Source: Thiohalobacter sp. (lineage in GTDB: Bacteria; Pseudomonadota; Gammaproteobacteria; Thiohalobacterales; Thiohalobacteraceae). Taken from it: a stretch of DNA of 64,000 nt. This document shows, one piece after another, positions 49,124 through 57,645 of the stretch. The stretch is taken from positions 34,860 to 98,859 of the forward strand of contig NZ_JALTON010000061.1 of the NCBI RefSeq assembly GCF_027000115.1, read 5' to 3'. A program made the position numbers and the translations under genes. The notes below the pieces were generated by a model. That model searched no databases, was not told the origin of the DNA, and saw only the letters and a program-made list of their open reading frames with translations. Every line of letters begins with the position of its first letter. Positions within the stretch are counted from its first letter, which is position 1.

Positions 49124-50992
49124 ATGACCCCGCACGACGACACCCTCGACCAGCGCGCACTCGACACCCTGCAGCGAGTGTTCGGTTACGGCAGCTTCCG
49201 TCCCGGCCAGGCGGAGATCGTGCGGGCGCTGGCTGCCGGTCGCTCCGCCTTCGTGCTCATGCCCACCGGGGGCGGCAAGTCACTGTGCTACCAGCTTCCC
49301 GCGCTGTTGCGTCCCGGGACCGGCATCGTGGTGTCACCCCTGATCGCGCTGATGAAGGACCAGGTCGATGCCCTGCGCGCCAACGGTGTGGCGGCCGCCT
49401 GCTACAACTCGACGCTGGGTGAGGCCGAGGCGCGCGAGGTGCTGGCTCGGCTGCATGGTGGGGAACTGGATCTGCTCTATGTGGCACCGGAACGACTGAT
49501 GACCGAAGGTTTCCTGCAGCGGCTGGATTCGCTCGACATCGCGCTGTTCGCCATCGACGAGGCCCACTGCGTATCCCAGTGGGGGCACGACTTCCGTCCC
49601 GAGTACGTGCAGCTGGGCGCGCTGCGCGAGCGCTTCCCGGAGGTGCCGCTGATCGCGCTGACCGCCACCGCCGATCCCCAGACCCGGCAGGACATCCTCG
49701 AGCGGCTGCGGCTCGGCGATGCCGAGACCTTTCACGGGGGTTTCGACCGCCCCAACATCCGCTACACGGTGCTGGAGAAACGCAAGCCCTTCGATCAGCT
49801 CACGCGCTTTCTCGAGGGCCGCCAGGGCCAGTCCGGCATCGTCTATGCCTTGAGCCGGCGCCGGGTCGAGGAGGTGGCCGAGCGCCTGGCTGCGCGCGGG
49901 CTGTCCGCCGAGGCCTATCATGCCGGCCTGCCGGCGGAACGCCGCGAACGGGTGCAGGAGGCCTTCCTGCGCGACGAGCTGCAGCTGGTGGTGGCTACGG
50001 TGGCCTTCGGCATGGGCATCGACAAGCCCGACGTGCGCTTCGTGGTGCACTATGACCTGCCGCGCAACATCGAGGGCTACTACCAGGAAACGGGCCGTGC
50101 CGGGCGCGACGGGCTGCCGGCCGAGGCCTTGCTGCTGTACGGCATGCAGGACGTGATGACGGCACGGCGGCTGATCGAGTCGGGCGAGAACCCCGAACAG
50201 CAGCGCATCGAGCTGCACAAGCTCAATGCCATGATCGGCATGGCCGAGTCGCTGAGCTGCCGGCGCCGGGTACTGCTCGGCTATTTCGGCCAGCCGCTGA
50301 TGGAGGACTGCGGCAACTGCGATGTCTGCCTCGATCCGCCGGAACGCTTCGATGCCACCGAACCGGCGCGCAAGGCGCTGTCCTGCGTCTACCGCGTCGG
50401 CCAGCGCTTCGGCATGAAGCACGTCATCGACGTGCTGCGCGGACTGGACAACGAACGCATCCGCCGGCTCGGACACCATGAGCTGTCCACCTGGGGTATC
50501 GGTCGCGACCTGTCCGAGGAGGCCTGGACCAGCCTGCTCCGCCAGCTCATACACCACGGTTATCTGGTGCAGGACATCGCCAACTATTCGGTGCTGCGCC
50601 TGACCGATGCCGCCCGCCCGCTGCTGCGCGGCGAGGTGACGCTCGAACTTGCGAAGCCGCGGGTCAGGGCGGCAAAGCCGCGCAAGGCGGCACGGGGTCA
50701 GGTGCCCGAGGGCGTCGACGACGGCCTGTTCCAGGCCCTGCGCCAGCTGAGAAAGGAGCTGGCCGATGCCCAGGGCGTGCCGCCCTATGTGGTGTTCGGC
50801 GACGCCACCCTGATGCAGATGGCGGCGGTGCAGCCGGTGGACCCGCAGGCTCTGCTGGCGGTGAACGGTGTCGGCGAGACCAAGCTGGCACGCTACGGCG
50901 CGGCCTTCCTGAACCTGATCCGGAGCCACAAGGGGATGCCGCCCGCCCGGGGCACGGTCGAGGCGGATGCGGGTCAGACGGGAGATCGATGA
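49124..50992 (+). CDS. recQ: ATP-dependent DNA helicase RecQ
   Basis: The 622-residue helicase shows motif 0/I (SFRPGQAEI, MPTGGGKSLCYQLP), motif II IDEAHCVSQWGHDFRPEY, motif V/VI (AFGMGIDKPDVRFV, QETGRAGRDG), a zinc-binding RQC region (CRRRVLLGYFG ... CGNCDVC), and a C-terminal HRDC domain near residues 535-610 (LFQALRQLRKELADAQGV). It unwinds DNA in recombination and fork repair. Length is normal for bacterial RecQ. It is divergent from hypF and may have an extended -10 (TGCTAGCAT at 49088). Confidence 0.95.
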   Translation: MTPHDDTLDQRALDTLQRVFGYGSFRPGQAEIVRALAAGRSAFVLMPTGGGKSLCYQLPALLRPGTGIVVSPLIALMKDQVDALRANGVAAACYNSTLGEAEAREVLARLHGGELDLLYVAPERLMTEGFLQRLDSLDIALFAIDEAHCVSQWGHDFRPEYVQLGALRERFPEVPLIALTATADPQTRQDILERLRLGDAETFHGGFDRPNIRYTVLEKRKPFDQLTRFLEGRQGQSGIVYALSRRRVEEVAERLAARGLSAEAYHAGLPAERRERVQEAFLRDELQLVVATVAFGMGIDKPDVRFVVHYDLPRNIEGYYQETGRAGRDGLPAEALLLYGMQDVMTARRLIESGENPEQQRIELHKLNAMIGMAESLSCRRRVLLGYFGQPLMEDCGNCDVCLDPPERFDATEPARKALSCVYRVGQRFGMKHVIDVLRGLDNERIRRLGHHELSTWGIGRDLSEEAWTSLLRQLIHHGYLVQDIANYSVLRLTDAARPLLRGEVTLELAKPRVRAAKPRKAARGQVPEGVDDGLFQALRQLRKELADAQGVPPYVVFGDATLMQMAAVQPVDPQALLAVNGVGETKLARYGAAFLNLIRSHKGMPPARGTVEADAGQTGDR

Positions 50993-51013
50993 TCGCGCCG
51001 GTCCGACAGGCTG

Positions 51014-51556
51014 CTATGTTTCCGATGCCGGCAACGGCTTGAGCTGCTCGCCGCAGCGCGGGCAGCGATAGCGCACGCCGCGCTGGACCCGGTTGTGGCG
51101 CGTGGCGGACAGTGCGTGCTCGACGCCCTCGCAGCCACAGCGATAACCGAAACGCCGTTGCCGGCGGGCACGGATGCCATCCACCCGATAGCCGCCGCGC
51201 GCCTTCGGCTCCACACCGAAGAAATGCATCCAGGCGGCCCATTCCGGACCGTGCGGCCGTGCGCCCGGATGCAGGTGGAAGGTCAGGTGATGCGCCACCT
51301 CGTGCGCGACCGTTTCGCGCAGGTGCTGTTCCGGGTCCAGCGCAAAGACCTCCGGGTTGAAGCGAATGACACATCGGGGGCGCCCATGGTGCCACTCGCA
51401 GCGGTACTGGCCGGCGCCAAGACCGTGCAGATCGAAGCGCACCTCTGGTGTGGGCACGGAGCGGCCGTGTCGGTTGGCCGCGAGGGCCAGCAACCGTTGT
51501 ACCCGTCTGGTGATTTCGGCGTGCCGGGCGGATCGAGACGCCCCCTCAGCATTCAT
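51014..51556 (-). CDS. SprT-like zinc metallopeptidase domain protein
   Basis: A 180-residue protein with the HExxH motif VAHEVAHHLTFHL and an upstream segment YRCEWHHGRPRCVIRFNPEV typical of SprT/Spartan folds. A C-terminal zinc ribbon follows (GYRCGCEGVEH ... YRCPRCGEQL). In eukaryotes Spartan repairs DNA-protein crosslinks; bacterial SprT function is not settled. The ATG at 51556 is taken because farther upstream the frame runs into the promoter of the divergent methyltransferase. Its 3' end is 21 bp from that of recQ, tail to tail. Confidence 0.82.
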   Translation of the reverse strand: MNAEGASRSARHAEITRRVQRLLALAANRHGRSVPTPEVRFDLHGLGAGQYRCEWHHGRPRCVIRFNPEVFALDPEQHLRETVAHEVAHHLTFHLHPGARPHGPEWAAWMHFFGVEPKARGGYRVDGIRARRQRRFGYRCGCEGVEHALSATRHNRVQRGVRYRCPRCGEQLKPLPASET

Positions 51557-51642
51557 TCGTCCAGTATAGCGTGCATGGCCTGCACCGTCGTCGGCAGCTT
51601 CGTTCACGACCGCCCCATAAGCGGAATCGGGCGTTTGCAGCA

Positions 51643-51670
51643 GTGACAAACGGGACGCCGGGCATATACT
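51643..51670 (+). promoter_or_regulatory. Sigma-70 promoter for the methyltransferase gene
   Basis: GTGACA (51643-51648) and TATACT (51665-51670) are separated by 16 bp, with an expected start near 51677 and the gene ATG at 51712. Good match to -35/-10 consensus. Confidence 0.55.
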
Positions 51671-51711
51671 CTGAGGCGTTGCTGCAGACAGTTCGACGTG
51701 GAAGACTGCCA

Positions 51712-52560
51712 ATGAATCATGCCGAGTGGAAGGAACGCGAGCGGAAGACCTGGTCCTCGGTCGCCGAGGGTTGGCGACGTCGTGATGAGCTGCTGAGAAA
51801 AGGGGCGGCGCCAGTGACCGAACGCATGCTGGAACTGGCCGCCATCGCGCCCGGGCACCGGGTGTTGGACATCGCGTCCGGCACGGGCGAACCGGCGATT
51901 TCCGCCGCCCGGCGAGTTGGCGAGACAGGTCGGGTGATCGGTACCGACCTGGTGGAGGCGATGCTCGTCTTTGCGCGCGAGAAGGCCGCGCAGGCCGGTC
52001 TGGACAACATTGAATTCCACTGTGCCGACGGTGAGGCGCTGGAAGTCGCCCCCGCCAGTTTTGACGCTGCCACCATTCGCTGGGGGCTGATGTTCATGCC
52101 GGATCCCGAAGCCTGCCTGAAGGGAGTGCATCGCGCGCTCAAGCCCGGTGGCCGGCTGGTGGTCGCCTGTTGGGCGGCACCGGAACGCAATCCCTTCGTC
52201 GACGTGGCCTTGCAGACCCTGGCCCGATACCGGGAGGTGCCCAGGCCGCCGGAGGGCGCGCCGGGTATTTTCGCTTTTGCCGATCCGCAACGGCTGCATG
52301 CCGTACTGGCCGCTGCGGGGTTCGCTGATGTCAGTATCGAACAGATGGAAATCGATGTCATTGAAGCAGAGGATGGCGCGGCGTACTGGGCTGTACTCGA
52401 GGACCTGGCCGGCCCGGTGAAGATGCTCGTCGACGAGTTGGACCAGGATACACGTGCCGCGTTCGTCCGTGACCTGATCGAAACCGTGGATGCCCTGCAG
52501 AGCGAAGAGGTATTGCGGATGCGGGGAACGACCTGGGTAGCTGCCTGCCTGCGGCCCTGA
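51712..52560 (+). CDS. Class I SAM-dependent methyltransferase (UbiE-like)
   Basis: The 282-residue protein has a Rossmann-type SAM-binding motif I (HRVLDIASGTGEPAISAARR, residues 56-75), acidic motif II (GRVIGTDLVEAMLVFAR), and a post-I segment FHCADGEALEV with the later FDAATIRWGLMFMPDP. This layout resembles UbiE/phospholipid methyltransferases, but the substrate cannot be fixed. Start at 51712 fits the promoter just upstream; longer open frames begin before the promoter and are not used. It is divergent from the SprT-like gene. Confidence 0.82.
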   Translation: MNHAEWKERERKTWSSVAEGWRRRDELLRKGAAPVTERMLELAAIAPGHRVLDIASGTGEPAISAARRVGETGRVIGTDLVEAMLVFAREKAAQAGLDNIEFHCADGEALEVAPASFDAATIRWGLMFMPDPEACLKGVHRALKPGGRLVVACWAAPERNPFVDVALQTLARYREVPRPPEGAPGIFAFADPQRLHAVLAAAGFADVSIEQMEIDVIEAEDGAAYWAVLEDLAGPVKMLVDELDQDTRAAFVRDLIETVDALQSEEVLRMRGTTWVAACLRP

Positions 52561-52684
52561 TGTTCGGGAGACAGTGCCTTCCCGGGGTGAGCAGCCGATT
52601 CCCGTCGCCCGCGCGGGTCAAGGTGACCGGGACAGGACAGAGTGACGTGGAAGGCCTGGCCTGCGCTGGTACGGCTCGGGAAAA

Positions 52685-52759
52685 TGGTGGGCGGTACTGG
52701 GATTGAACCAGTGACCCCTGCCGTGTGAAGGCAGTGCTCTCCCGCTGAGCTAACCGCCC
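52685..52759 (-). tRNA. tRNA-Val (CAC)
   Basis: On the minus strand a full cloverleaf is read: acceptor GGGCGGT/ACCGCCC, D-arm with AGCTCAGCGGGAGAGC, anticodon stem CTGCC/GGCAG with loop TTCACAC (anticodon CAC, valine GUG codons), T-arm CACTGGTTCAATCCCAGT, discriminator A and an encoded CCA at 52685-52687. It lies between the methyltransferase and gltX. Confidence 0.95.
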
Positions 52760-52777
52760 GCTGGATCGGGGCAAGCG

Positions 52778-52806
52778 ATTCTAGGCGAAGGGGCGGGACG
52801 GGTCAA
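52778..52806 (-). promoter_or_regulatory. Sigma-70 promoter for tRNA-Val
   Basis: On the minus strand TTGACC (52806-52801) and TAGAAT (52783-52778) are separated by exactly 17 bp, followed by a short leader into the tRNA at 52759. Strong match to consensus. Confidence 0.75.
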
Positions 52807-52831
52807 CGGCGGACCCGGCTGGCAGGGGAGG

Positions 52832-52840
52832 TGCTAGAAT
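52832..52840 (+). promoter_or_regulatory. Extended -10 promoter for gltX
   Basis: TGCTAGAAT is an extended -10 element (TGn plus TAGAAT) followed by a GC-rich discriminator GCGCGC, with a weak -35. Transcription would start near 52847, giving a leader of about 37 nt to the ATG at 52884. Confidence 0.6.
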
Positions 52841-52883
52841 GCGCGCCTGTCCCGTCCAACCCGGCTTCGAGGAAGGCCCGTCC

Positions 52884-54293
52884 ATGACCGTCCGCACCCG
52901 ATTCGCGCCCAGTCCCACCGGCTATCTGCACATCGGCGGCGCCCGCACGGCGCTGTTTTCCTGGCTCTATGCCCGCAAGCATGGCGGGGATTTCATCCTC
53001 CGCATCGAGGATACCGATCTGGAGCGTTCGACGCCGGAGTCGGTGAATGCCATCCTCGAGGGCATGACCTGGCTGGGGCTGGAATACGACGAGGGCCCCT
53101 TCTACCAGACCCACCGTTTCAACCGTTACAAGGTCATCATCGACCAGCTGCTGGAAAGCGGCCACGCCTACAAGTGCTACTGCAGCAAGGAGCGGCTGGA
53201 GAAGCTGCGCGAGGAACAGATGGCGCGCAAGGAGAAGCCACGCTACGACGGTCATTGCCGTCCCGGCGCGGAACCGCCGTCGCCGGACGCGCCCTACGTC
53301 ATCCGCTTCCGCAACCCGGAGGAGGGCGAGGTGGTGGTCGAGGACCTGATCCGGGGTCGGGTGGTGTTCCGCAACCAGGAACTGGACGACCTCATCATCC
53401 AGCGCAGCGACGGCTCGCCCACCTACAACCTCACCGTGGTCGTGGATGACGCGGACATGGACATCACCCATGTCATTCGGGGCGATGACCATCTCAACAA
53501 CACACCTCGGCAGATCAACATCCTGCGCGCGCTGGGCGCCGAACCGCCGGTGTACGCCCATGTGCCCATGATCCTCGGGGCCGACGGCAAGCGGCTGTCC
53601 AAGCGGCACGGGGCGGTCAGCGTGATGCAGTACCGGGACGAGGGCTATCTGCCCGAGGCTCTGCTCAACTATCTGGTCCGTCTCGGCTGGTCGCACGGCG
53701 ACCAGGAAGTGTTTTCGGTGGACGAGATGATCGAACTGTTCGACCTGCCGGACGTGAACAAGGCGGCCTCGACCTTCAACCCCGACAAGCTGCTGTGGCT
53801 GAACCAGCACTACATCAAGCACAGTGATCCGAAGCATGTGGCCCGGCACCTGAGCCACCACCTGGGCCGCCTTGGCGTGGACCCGGCACCCGAACCGCCA
53901 CTGGAGGAGGTGGTAAAGGCCCAGCGCGAGCGCGCGAAGACGCTGGTGGAGATGGCCGAGAACAGTCGTTTCTTCTACTGCGACATCGACGGCTACGACG
54001 AAAAGGCCGCGCGCAAGAATCTCAACGCGGGCAGCCGGCCGGCCCTGGCGGAGTTGCGCGAGCGCCTCGCCGGACTCGCCGACTGGACCCCGGAGGCCAT
54101 TCACGAGGTGGTCCAGGGTGTGGCCGAGGTGCTGGAGCTCAAACTGGGCAAGGTGGCGCAGCCCTTGCGCGTGGCCCTGGCCGGGGGGCCGGTGTCGCCA
54201 CCGATCGACGTTACCGCCTGGCTGGTGGGGCGAGAGCGCACCCTGGCGCGCATCGACGCCGCGCTGGCCTACATCGATGCCCAGGCGACTTGA
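52884..54293 (+). CDS. gltX: Glutamyl-tRNA synthetase
   Basis: The 469-residue enzyme has the class I signature [12 protein letters not shown] (HIGH motif, residues 8-19) and the KMSKS equivalent KRLSKRHG near 237-244. The zinc-binding region [15 protein letters not shown] with a following GHC is present, as in bacterial GluRS of the zinc-bearing type. It charges tRNA-Glu. The ATG at 52884 is seven bases after GAGGAAGG; an earlier in-frame ATG is not needed. An intrinsic terminator follows 26 bp after the stop. Confidence 0.96.
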   Translation: MTVRTRFAPSPTGYLHIGGARTALFSWLYARKHGGDFILRIEDTDLERSTPESVNAILEGMTWLGLEYDEGPFYQTHRFNRYKVIIDQLLESGHAYKCYCSKERLEKLREEQMARKEKPRYDGHCRPGAEPPSPDAPYVIRFRNPEEGEVVVEDLIRGRVVFRNQELDDLIIQRSDGSPTYNLTVVVDDADMDITHVIRGDDHLNNTPRQINILRALGAEPPVYAHVPMILGADGKRLSKRHGAVSVMQYRDEGYLPEALLNYLVRLGWSHGDQEVFSVDEMIELFDLPDVNKAASTFNPDKLLWLNQHYIKHSDPKHVARHLSHHLGRLGVDPAPEPPLEEVVKAQRERAKTLVEMAENSRFFYCDIDGYDEKAARKNLNAGSRPALAELRERLAGLADWTPEAIHEVVQGVAEVLELKLGKVAQPLRVALAGGPVSPPIDVTAWLVGRERTLARIDAALAYIDAQAT

Positions 54294-54319
54294 GAAGGGC
54301 CGCCTCCGTTCCCATATGC

Positions 54320-54349
54320 AAAGGGCCCGCCATGGGCCCTTTTGCTTTT
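54320..54349 (+). terminator. Intrinsic terminator after gltX
   Basis: Arms AAAGGGCCC (54320-54328) and GGGCCCTTT (54334-54342) surround a 5-nt loop, followed by a T-rich tail (TTTGCTTTT). A standard rho-independent terminator for gltX. Confidence 0.88.
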
Positions 54350-54371
54350 CCGTCGGCCACGGGACGGAACG

Positions 54372-54385
54372 CTGATCTGCGTCAA
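54372..54385. promoter_or_regulatory. FNR/ANR-like box upstream of the host-attachment-type gene
   Basis: CTGATCTGCGTCAA differs by one base from the boxes at 37791 and 44361. A -10-like GACACT (54408-54413) lies 32 bp downstream of its centre, giving a class II position (-41.5) for a start near 54420. The gene starts at 54442. This fits low-oxygen activation. Confidence 0.5.
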
Positions 54386-54441
54386 TGCAGTGATGTCCGC
54401 CCGGATCGACACTGAACCTGTCAAACAGCAAGGAGACGAGC

Positions 54442-54879
54442 ATGTCGAAGATCTGGGTACTGACCGCTGATGCCAGCCGGGCACGGCTGTTCGAGGCAAA
54501 GACGCCCAAGGCGCCGCTGATTGAACTCGGCGACTTCGTCGAGCCGGAGGCACGGGCAAAGGGTACCGCCCTGCTCAGCGATCGTCCCGGGTCGGACGGC
54601 GGTGGCGGAGGTTACGGTCGGCACGTGCTCGATGACGATACACCTGTGCAGGAAGCTGCGGCGAAGGAATTCGCGCGTCTGCTTGCCGAGCGGCTGGACA
54701 AGGCCCGTGTCGACGGCCGTTTCGATCGGCTCGCCATTGCCGCTGCACCGAAGTTTCTGGGCATGCTGCGCGAAGCCATGCCCGACCCCCTGCGCGACAA
54801 GGTGGAAGAGGAGATTGACAAGGATCTGGTGGACCTGGATGCCGGCGAGCTGAGGGAAAAGATTTCCATCCTGCTCTGA
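54442..54879 (+). CDS. Host attachment protein family (PF10116-type)
   Basis: A 145-residue protein of the family named after a host-attachment protein of plant-associated bacteria: start KIWVLTADASRARLF, the Gly-rich turn DGGGGGYGRHVLDDD, and the C-terminal segment DRLAIAAAPKFLGMLREAMPDPLRDKVEEEIDKDLVDL. The fold is related to bacterial archaeo-eukaryotic release-factor-like proteins. Actual function is not known; in many proteobacteria it is a stress or low-oxygen protein, and an FNR-like box lies upstream. AGGAGACGAGC precedes the ATG. It is convergent with rtcB. Confidence 0.85.
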   Translation: MSKIWVLTADASRARLFEAKTPKAPLIELGDFVEPEARAKGTALLSDRPGSDGGGGGYGRHVLDDDTPVQEAAAKEFARLLAERLDKARVDGRFDRLAIAAAPKFLGMLREAMPDPLRDKVEEEIDKDLVDLDAGELREKISILL

Positions 54880-54889
54880 GAGTCGGGGC

Positions 54890-56320
54890 TCAACCCTTGA
54901 TGCAGATCAGCGGCCGCAGGCGGGCCACGCGGCGGGCCAGGCCCGCGGCCTCGGCGGCCTTGACCACGGCGGACACGTCCTTGTAGGCGCCAGGCGCCTC
55001 TTCCGCAATGCCGCGCCAGGACACGCTGCGAATCAGTGTGCCCTGGCGCTCCAGCTCCTCGGCCAGCTGCTCGCCACGCCAGCGGCGGGTGGCCTGGCGC
55101 CGGCTCATGGCCCGGCCGGCCCCATGGCAGGCAGAGGAAAAGCCGCGCGCCTCGTTGCCGGCCATGCCGGCGAGGATGTAGGACGCGGTGCCCATGGAGC
55201 CGCCAATGAGCACCGGCTGGCCGGTGGTATCGAAGGGCGATGCCAGCGCGGGATGGCCGGGGGGAAAGGCCCGGGTCGCGCCCTTGCGGTGCACGTACAG
55301 TTCGCGCATTTCGCCGTCGACCTCGTGGCGTTCGGCCTTGCAGGTGTTGTGCGAGACGTCGTAGAGCACATCCAGAGGCACTTCAGGAAACAGGCTGCGA
55401 AAGGCCCGCCGGGTGAGCTCGGTCAGGATCTGGCGATTGGCCAGGGCGCAGTTGATGCCGGCGCGCATCGCGCCCAGGTAGCGCTGCCCCAGTTCCGACT
55501 CGATGGGCGCGCAGGCCAGTTCCCGGTCCGGGAGGTGAATGCCATGGGCCGGCGCGGCCAGCGCCATCTCGCGCAGGAACTCGGTGCCGATCTGGTGACC
55601 GAGGCCGCGGGAGCCGCAGTGGATGCTGATGACCAGGTCGCCCTGGCGCAGGCCGAAGACATTGGCGGTCGGCGGGTCGAAAATCTCCGAGATCTCCTGC
55701 ACCTCCAGGTAATGGTTGCCCGAACCCAGGGTGCCCATCTCGTCGCGCTGGCGGCGCTTGGCCAGTTCGGAGACGGCATCGGGATCGGCGCCGGCCATGC
55801 GCCCGTTTTCCTCGGTGCGTTCCAGATCCGCGGGATCCCCGTAGCCCTGCTGCACTGCCCAGCGCGCACCGCCGCGCAGCATGCGATCCATTTCATCGGC
55901 TGAGAGGCGCAGCCGGCCGGTGGATCCCACACCGGCGGGAATGCTGGTGAACAGGACGTCCGCCAGCCGGCGGCGGTGGGGCTCGAGTTCGCTGGCGGGC
56001 ATGCCGGTGGTGAGGGTACGCACGCCACAGGAGATGTCGAAACCGACACCGCCGGCGGAAACCACGCCGCCCTGTGCCGGATCGAAGGCGGCGACCCCGC
56101 CGATGGGGAAGCCGTAGCCCCAGTGGGCATCGGGCATGGCATAGCTGGCCTCGACGATGCCCGGCAGGCAGGCGACATTGACCACCTGCTGGTAGACCTT
56201 CTCGTCCATGGCCTGCACCAGCTCGCGGTCGGCGTAGATGATGCCGGGCACGCGCATGTCGCCGCGCTGTGGTATGCGCCAGCAGGTATCGTCGATGCGT
56301 TCCAGGCTGCCGGGTTCCAT
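54890..56320 (-). CDS. rtcB: RNA-splicing ligase RtcB
   Basis: The 476-residue protein shows RtcB landmarks: SYAMPDAHWGYGFPIGGVAA, GGVGFDISCGVR (metal-binding Cys), SIHCGSRGLGHQIG (metal His), and the later YDVSHNTCKAERHEV and HGAGRAMSR with the active-site His that becomes guanylated. It joins RNA 2',3'-cyclic phosphate or 3'-phosphate ends to 5'-OH ends using GTP. ATG 56320 has TGAGGAGG nine bases upstream; the longer frame upstream is a shadow of archease and pcm. archease follows in the same operon, upstream by 14 bp. Confidence 0.94.
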   Translation of the reverse strand: MEPGSLERIDDTCWRIPQRGDMRVPGIIYADRELVQAMDEKVYQQVVNVACLPGIVEASYAMPDAHWGYGFPIGGVAAFDPAQGGVVSAGGVGFDISCGVRTLTTGMPASELEPHRRRLADVLFTSIPAGVGSTGRLRLSADEMDRMLRGGARWAVQQGYGDPADLERTEENGRMAGADPDAVSELAKRRQRDEMGTLGSGNHYLEVQEISEIFDPPTANVFGLRQGDLVISIHCGSRGLGHQIGTEFLREMALAAPAHGIHLPDRELACAPIESELGQRYLGAMRAGINCALANRQILTELTRRAFRSLFPEVPLDVLYDVSHNTCKAERHEVDGEMRELYVHRKGATRAFPPGHPALASPFDTTGQPVLIGGSMGTASYILAGMAGNEARGFSSACHGAGRAMSRRQATRRWRGEQLAEELERQGTLIRSVSWRGIAEEAPGAYKDVSAVVKAAEAAGLARRVARLRPLICIKG

Positions 56321-56334
56321 GGTTGCGAGCCTCC

Positions 56335-56751
56335 TCAGACGTCCACCACGCACTGGGCGATCCAGGTCCCGTCGTCTTCCTGCGTGACCTTCAGTTCGGT
56401 GAAGGTCGCGCCCTTGATTTCCACCGCCGGGTGATGGCGCGCCGGGTCCACCGGCTCGCCGCCGGCGCGGCCGTTCAGCCGGTTGTCCTGGATATCGACC
56501 TCGAACGCGGAGAACAGCCGCTGGCTCGTGGCCATGTCGTAGATCAGGGCGTTGATCCAGTCGAGAAAAAGATAGTCCAGATCGGGCGCCTCGCAGCGGA
56601 TGTCCACCCACTCGCACACCTGCACGGCATCCGGGTCGGTGACCACGGCGGTCAGTGCCCGGGCTGCCGCGGCGAAGGCTTCGGCCGGCGTGCGCCCGCG
56701 GCCGCGGATGCCGATGTCGGCGCCATGTTCGAAGTGCGCCCAGTCGGTCAT
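56335..56751 (-). CDS. Archease (RtcB activator)
   Basis: A 138-residue protein with archease motifs: FEHGADIGIRGRGRTPAEAF at the start (acidic metal site), LDYLFLDWINALIYDMATSQ, and the ending HHPAVEIKGATFTELKVTQE. Archease helps RtcB become guanylated and turn over many times. It lies directly upstream of rtcB, which confirms the pair. It begins 6 bp after the pcm stop. Confidence 0.93.
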   Translation of the reverse strand: MTDWAHFEHGADIGIRGRGRTPAEAFAAAARALTAVVTDPDAVQVCEWVDIRCEAPDLDYLFLDWINALIYDMATSQRLFSAFEVDIQDNRLNGRAGGEPVDPARHHPAVEIKGATFTELKVTQEDDGTWIAQCVVDV

Positions 56752-56757
56752 GCCGGG

Positions 56758-57405
56758 TCAGTCGCGCTCGCCCGCAGGGCCGTGGGTGAGCGGCACGAAC
56801 ATCACCGGCAGCAGGGCGTGTTCCGTCAGCTGGCCATCCTCGCCCTTGTCGATGCGGGTCAGGACCTGGCCGAGGCCATCGCCCAGCGGCGCGATCAGCC
56901 GGCCTCCGGGCCGCAGCTGCTCGATCAGCGCCTCGGGTACGGCGGGCGCGGCGGCGGTGACCATGATGCGGTCGAAGGGCGCCGCCTCCGGCCAGCCGAT
57001 GTGACCGTCTGCCACCCGCGTCCGGACATTGTCGAGCCCCAGCGCCGCCAGGCGCTTTGCCGCCTCGCGCGCCAGCGCCTCGATCACTTCCACCGAATAG
57101 ACCTCGCCGGCCAGTCGGCCAAGGACGGCGGTCTGGTAGCCGGAGCCGGTGCCCACCTCCAGCACGCGATGCTCGGGACGGGGGTCGAGCAGCTGGGTCA
57201 TGATGGCGACGATGTAGGGCTGGGATATGGTCTGGCCATTGCCGATGGGCAACGGCTGGTCGGCATAGGCGAGTGTCTTCAGCCCATCGGGGACGAAACG
57301 CTCGCGGGGCGTCCGGCGCAGCGCCTCGCGCACGGCGTCGGACAGGCCATCGAGACCGATGAGATCGCGGGTCTGCTTGATCTCCCGCTCGATGGTGTTC
57401 AGCAT
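56758..57405 (-). CDS. pcm: Protein-L-isoaspartate O-methyltransferase
   Basis: A 215-residue enzyme with pcm motifs: RFVPDGLKTLAYADQPLPIG, GQTISQPYIVAIM, HRVLEVGTGSGYQTAVL (SAM-binding), and a final LRPGGRLIAPLGD. It methylates isoaspartyl residues of aged proteins to start repair. The start at 57405 (MLNTIERE) is normal for the family; an in-frame start at 57495 would place the leader inside a palindromic element. That element (57409-57554) lies just upstream, between pcm and the divergent Lon-like gene. Confidence 0.93.
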   Translation of the reverse strand: MLNTIEREIKQTRDLIGLDGLSDAVREALRRTPRERFVPDGLKTLAYADQPLPIGNGQTISQPYIVAIMTQLLDPRPEHRVLEVGTGSGYQTAVLGRLAGEVYSVEVIEALAREAAKRLAALGLDNVRTRVADGHIGWPEAAPFDRIMVTAAAPAVPEALIEQLRPGGRLIAPLGDGLGQVLTRIDKGEDGQLTEHALLPVMFVPLTHGPAGERD

Positions 57406-57408
57406 GGC

Positions 57409-57554
57409 ATCCAACCCGCATCTTGCACCAGGGCGGAAGCGGGCGGCAGGCGAACTTGCTGTACTGGAAGGTGACGAGTCCGATTTCGTGGTCATAATTT
57501 ATTCCACAATTTGTGCCCGCCCGCTTCCGCCCTGGTGCAAGATGCGGGCTGGAT
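57409..57554. repeat. 146-bp palindromic element between pcm and the Lon-like gene
   Basis: Two 38-bp arms (57409-57446 and 57517-57554) are inverted copies with a single mismatch, separated by 70 bp. Each arm contains CCCGCATCTTGCACCAGGG followed by a GCGGAAGCGGGCGG run. A related, larger element lies at 60699-60952. It looks like a small non-autonomous mobile palindrome (MITE or REP-like). A possible rightward promoter (GTGACG 57471, CATAAT 57493) lies in its centre. The arms sit 4 bp from the pcm start codon. Confidence 0.75.
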
Positions 57555-57645
57555 CATTCACGGCGGAGGCGGCCAGCGGCCGGATGATGGAAACAGTGAA
57601 CAATATGCGGGCGGGATACGGTCAAATCAACGACGGCGGTGAACG

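Noticed and set aside
49334..50929. 531-codon open frame on the minus strand
   Set aside because: Antisense shadow of recQ, whose helicase motifs are complete.
54897..54910. FNR-like sequence TTGATGCAGATCAG
   Set aside because: It lies in the last codons of rtcB, between convergent genes, so it cannot act on a promoter here. The Ile-Cys-Ile-Lys codons explain it.
56321..57421. Long N-terminal extension of rtcB
   Set aside because: The frame runs antisense-free through archease and pcm in another phase; RtcB homology begins at 56320, which has a strong ribosome site.
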